Origin: Bacteroidetes bacterium UBA2234
GTDB lineage: Bacteria > Bacteroidota > Bacteroidia > NS11-12g > UBA955
Assembly (NCBI GenBank): GCA_002347985.1
Contig: DDYM01000060.1
Location: forward strand, 18,275 to 35,058
Reading direction: 5' to 3'
DNA length: 16,784 nt
In this document: positions 15,656-16,784 of the stretch, piece after piece
Numbering within the stretch: the stretch's first letter is position 1
How the letters are laid out: each line of letters starts with the position of its first letter
Position numbers and translations under genes: made by a program
Notes under the pieces: model-generated
Told to the model about the DNA's origin: nothing
What the model saw: only the letters and a program-made list of their open reading frames with translations
Database searches by the model: none

Positions 15656-15805
15656 TCAGCTTTTCAACTTCCCCAAACTTCTGCATCGATCACTGCAATA
15701 TTTTACCAAATCCCAATCTCGTTCCCATTTTTTTCGCCACACAAAAGGTCTACCACATGCTACACAAAACTTGCTAGGCAAATTCGACTTCTTTATCCCT
15801 TTCAT
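15656..15805 (-). CDS. Small DUF2256 zinc-ribbon-like protein
   Basis: This 49-residue protein was found by translating the gap after the photolyase gene. It reads [14 protein letters not shown], then [13 protein letters not shown], then [12 protein letters not shown], the full DUF2256 pattern (NLP-K-C--C-RPF-WRKKW---WD-V-YCS--CR). Cys14/Cys17 and Cys37/Cys41 make a CxxC...CxxxC set likely to bind zinc. Its ATG (15805-15803) overlaps the photolyase TGA as ATGA, which means tight translational coupling. DUF2256 proteins are, from memory, repeatedly found next to cryptochrome/photolyase genes, but no function is established to my knowledge. The high Lys/Arg/Trp content suggests nucleic-acid or protein contact. 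Confidence 0.92.
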   Translation of the reverse strand: MKGIKKSNLPSKFCVACGRPFVWRKKWERDWDLVKYCSDRCRSLGKLKS

Positions 15806-16784
15806 GGCTTTTTTCTCCCCTTCTTCGAGTCAGTTTTCGACAACTGAGAATCTTCCGTTTTTTTGATCGATTTGCTGCCGCGCGATAATGCTTTCGTTGG
15901 CCTACTGTGCTTTTTCAATACCCTCGCCTTTTCCGTCCCCGCAAATTCTGTCTTGCGCATCTCATAAATCCGAGCAACCATTGCATTCTTTCTACCCTGC
16001 ATCGCAACCACTGGCAAAGGATAATCTCTACCCAATGCTACCCCGTACATCACACTTTCCATCTCCGTCATCGTCCATGGTTGATGTATCAAATGATTCG
16101 GCAATGCGGAAAGTTCCGGAACCCACGTTCTTACAAATTCGCCATCAGCATCATGCTCCAAACCATTCTTTACGGGGTTATAAACCCTCACCGTATTCGC
16201 GCCAGTAGTGCCCGCCTGCATTTGGAACTGTGTATAATGAATTCCCGGTTCATAATCCAAGAAATATTGCGCCAAGTGGTACACCCCCAACCGCCAGTCG
16301 ATATCCAAATGATGCGTCAAAAAACTCACCAACATCGCCCGCATCCGAAAATTGATCCACCCCGTTGCAGCCAATGCGCGCATATTCGCATCCACCATCG
16401 GATAGCCCGTTCTGCCTTCCTTCCAAGCCAACAACAACCCTGCATCGTTCTCTGCCCCCAAATCCTCAAAAGCCCTATTCACCGCCCGATATTCATACGT
16501 ACACTCCTGCTCAAACTTCTGAACAAAATGGTCATGCCATTTGATGCGCGATAAAAATGCCGTAATCGCCCTGCCATTTTTTTTCTCCTTCGGTAGTGAT
16601 TTTGAAGCTTGATATATCTGTTTGATCGACAAATTGCCCCAAGCGATATAAACCGAAAGTCGACTGCATGATTCCCGACTCTGAAGTGGTTTAGAAATAT
16701 GAAAATGGTATGACTTGTGTCGCTCCCGCAAAAAACCATTCAAATACCTGCATGCCAAACTCTCCCCGCCCATTTGCATCCCGG
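15802..16784 (-). CDS. Cryptochrome/photolyase-family flavoprotein, C-terminal part (5' end outside window)
   Basis: The frame is open to the right edge, so the N-terminal antenna-domain region is missing; about 327 residues are visible. They match the FAD-binding domain of photolyases: [66 protein letters not shown], then [36 protein letters not shown] and NTVRVYNP. Family members repair UV photoproducts or act as blue-light receptors with FAD. The segment that in E. coli photolyase carries the FAD-proximal Asn and two Trp (NNGGWQW) reads HYTQFQM here, so this is not a standard class I enzyme. The last ~45 residues are a Lys/Arg/Ser-rich, probably disordered tail. It is translationally coupled to the DUF2256 gene. 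DNA repair versus signalling cannot be decided. Confidence 0.92.
   Translation of the reverse strand, partial: GMQMGGESLACRYLNGFLRERHKSYHFHISKPLQSRESCSRLSVYIAWGNLSIKQIYQASKSLPKEKKNGRAITAFLSRIKWHDHFVQKFEQECTYEYRAVNRAFEDLGAENDAGLLLAWKEGRTGYPMVDANMRALAATGWINFRMRAMLVSFLTHHLDIDWRLGVYHLAQYFLDYEPGIHYTQFQMQAGTTGANTVRVYNPVKNGLEHDADGEFVRTWVPELSALPNHLIHQPWTMTEMESVMYGVALGRDYPLPVVAMQGRKNAMVARIYEMRKTEFAGTEKARVLKKHSRPTKALSRGSKSIKKTEDSQLSKTDSKKGRKKP

Noticed and set aside
15907..16554. 215-codon open frame on the plus strand
   Set aside because: It is antisense to the photolyase-like gene, which has clear family motifs; the translation is rich in His, Arg, Ile and Pro with no recognisable domain.
1..16784. 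CRISPR arrays, tRNA/rRNA genes, insertion sequences, integrase or attachment sites
   Set aside because: No direct-repeat/spacer pattern, RNA gene, transposase-like frame or terminal inverted repeat was seen.

Overview
The window looks like a piece of a Bacteroidota chromosome; the lineage below phylum cannot be fixed from it. Reasons: two very large secreted proteins end in type IX secretion (T9SS) type A sorting domains; there is a TonB-dependent receptor with an N-terminal carboxypeptidase-regulatory-like domain; Shine-Dalgarno sites are generally weak or absent; and one promoter fits the Bacteroidota form TTTG-N19-TAnnTTTG exactly. All nine genes lie on the minus strand, so transcription runs from high to low coordinates. 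No stretch longer than about 230 bp lacks a gene. Two genes are cut by the window edges: the phosphatase at the left and the photolyase at the right.

Right part (12860-16784), housekeeping and stress genes in transcription order: a cryptochrome/photolyase-family flavoprotein (5' end outside the window); a 49-residue DUF2256 zinc-ribbon-like protein that starts inside the photolyase stop codon (ATGA overlap); a secreted DUF2147 protein with its own well-formed promoter; the tRNA wobble-uridine methyltransferase MnmD, probably starting at a TTG; and a class-3-type aldehyde dehydrogenase.

Central part (1203-12813), a three-gene set that dominates the window: a TonB-dependent outer-membrane receptor (945 aa), a beta-helix plus Ig-like T9SS surface protein (about 802 aa), and a 1950-aa T9SS protein joining a phytase-like esterase domain to two tandem PhoX/DUF839-like phosphatase-like domains and four Ash-type beta-sandwich repeats. 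Each gene is followed by a strong intrinsic terminator. The receptor and beta-helix genes share an upstream box of three hexamers (about GTTRAC) at exact 11-bp period, at the same distance from both start codons. This is the architecture of a PhoB/PhoP-class Pho box. With the enzyme domains, it makes a phosphate-starvation organophosphate-scavenging system of the outer membrane the best reading: surface phosphatases release phosphate or a phosphorylated ligand and the receptor imports a product. The function is inference; gene order, repeats and boxes are seen directly.

Left part (1-1151), a likely two-gene ars-type operon: an ArsR-family repressor with an altered Cys motif (CxN instead of CxC) and a perfect 12-bp palindrome over its start codon, followed by a low-molecular-weight phosphatase/arsenate-reductase-like protein that unexpectedly carries an export signal.
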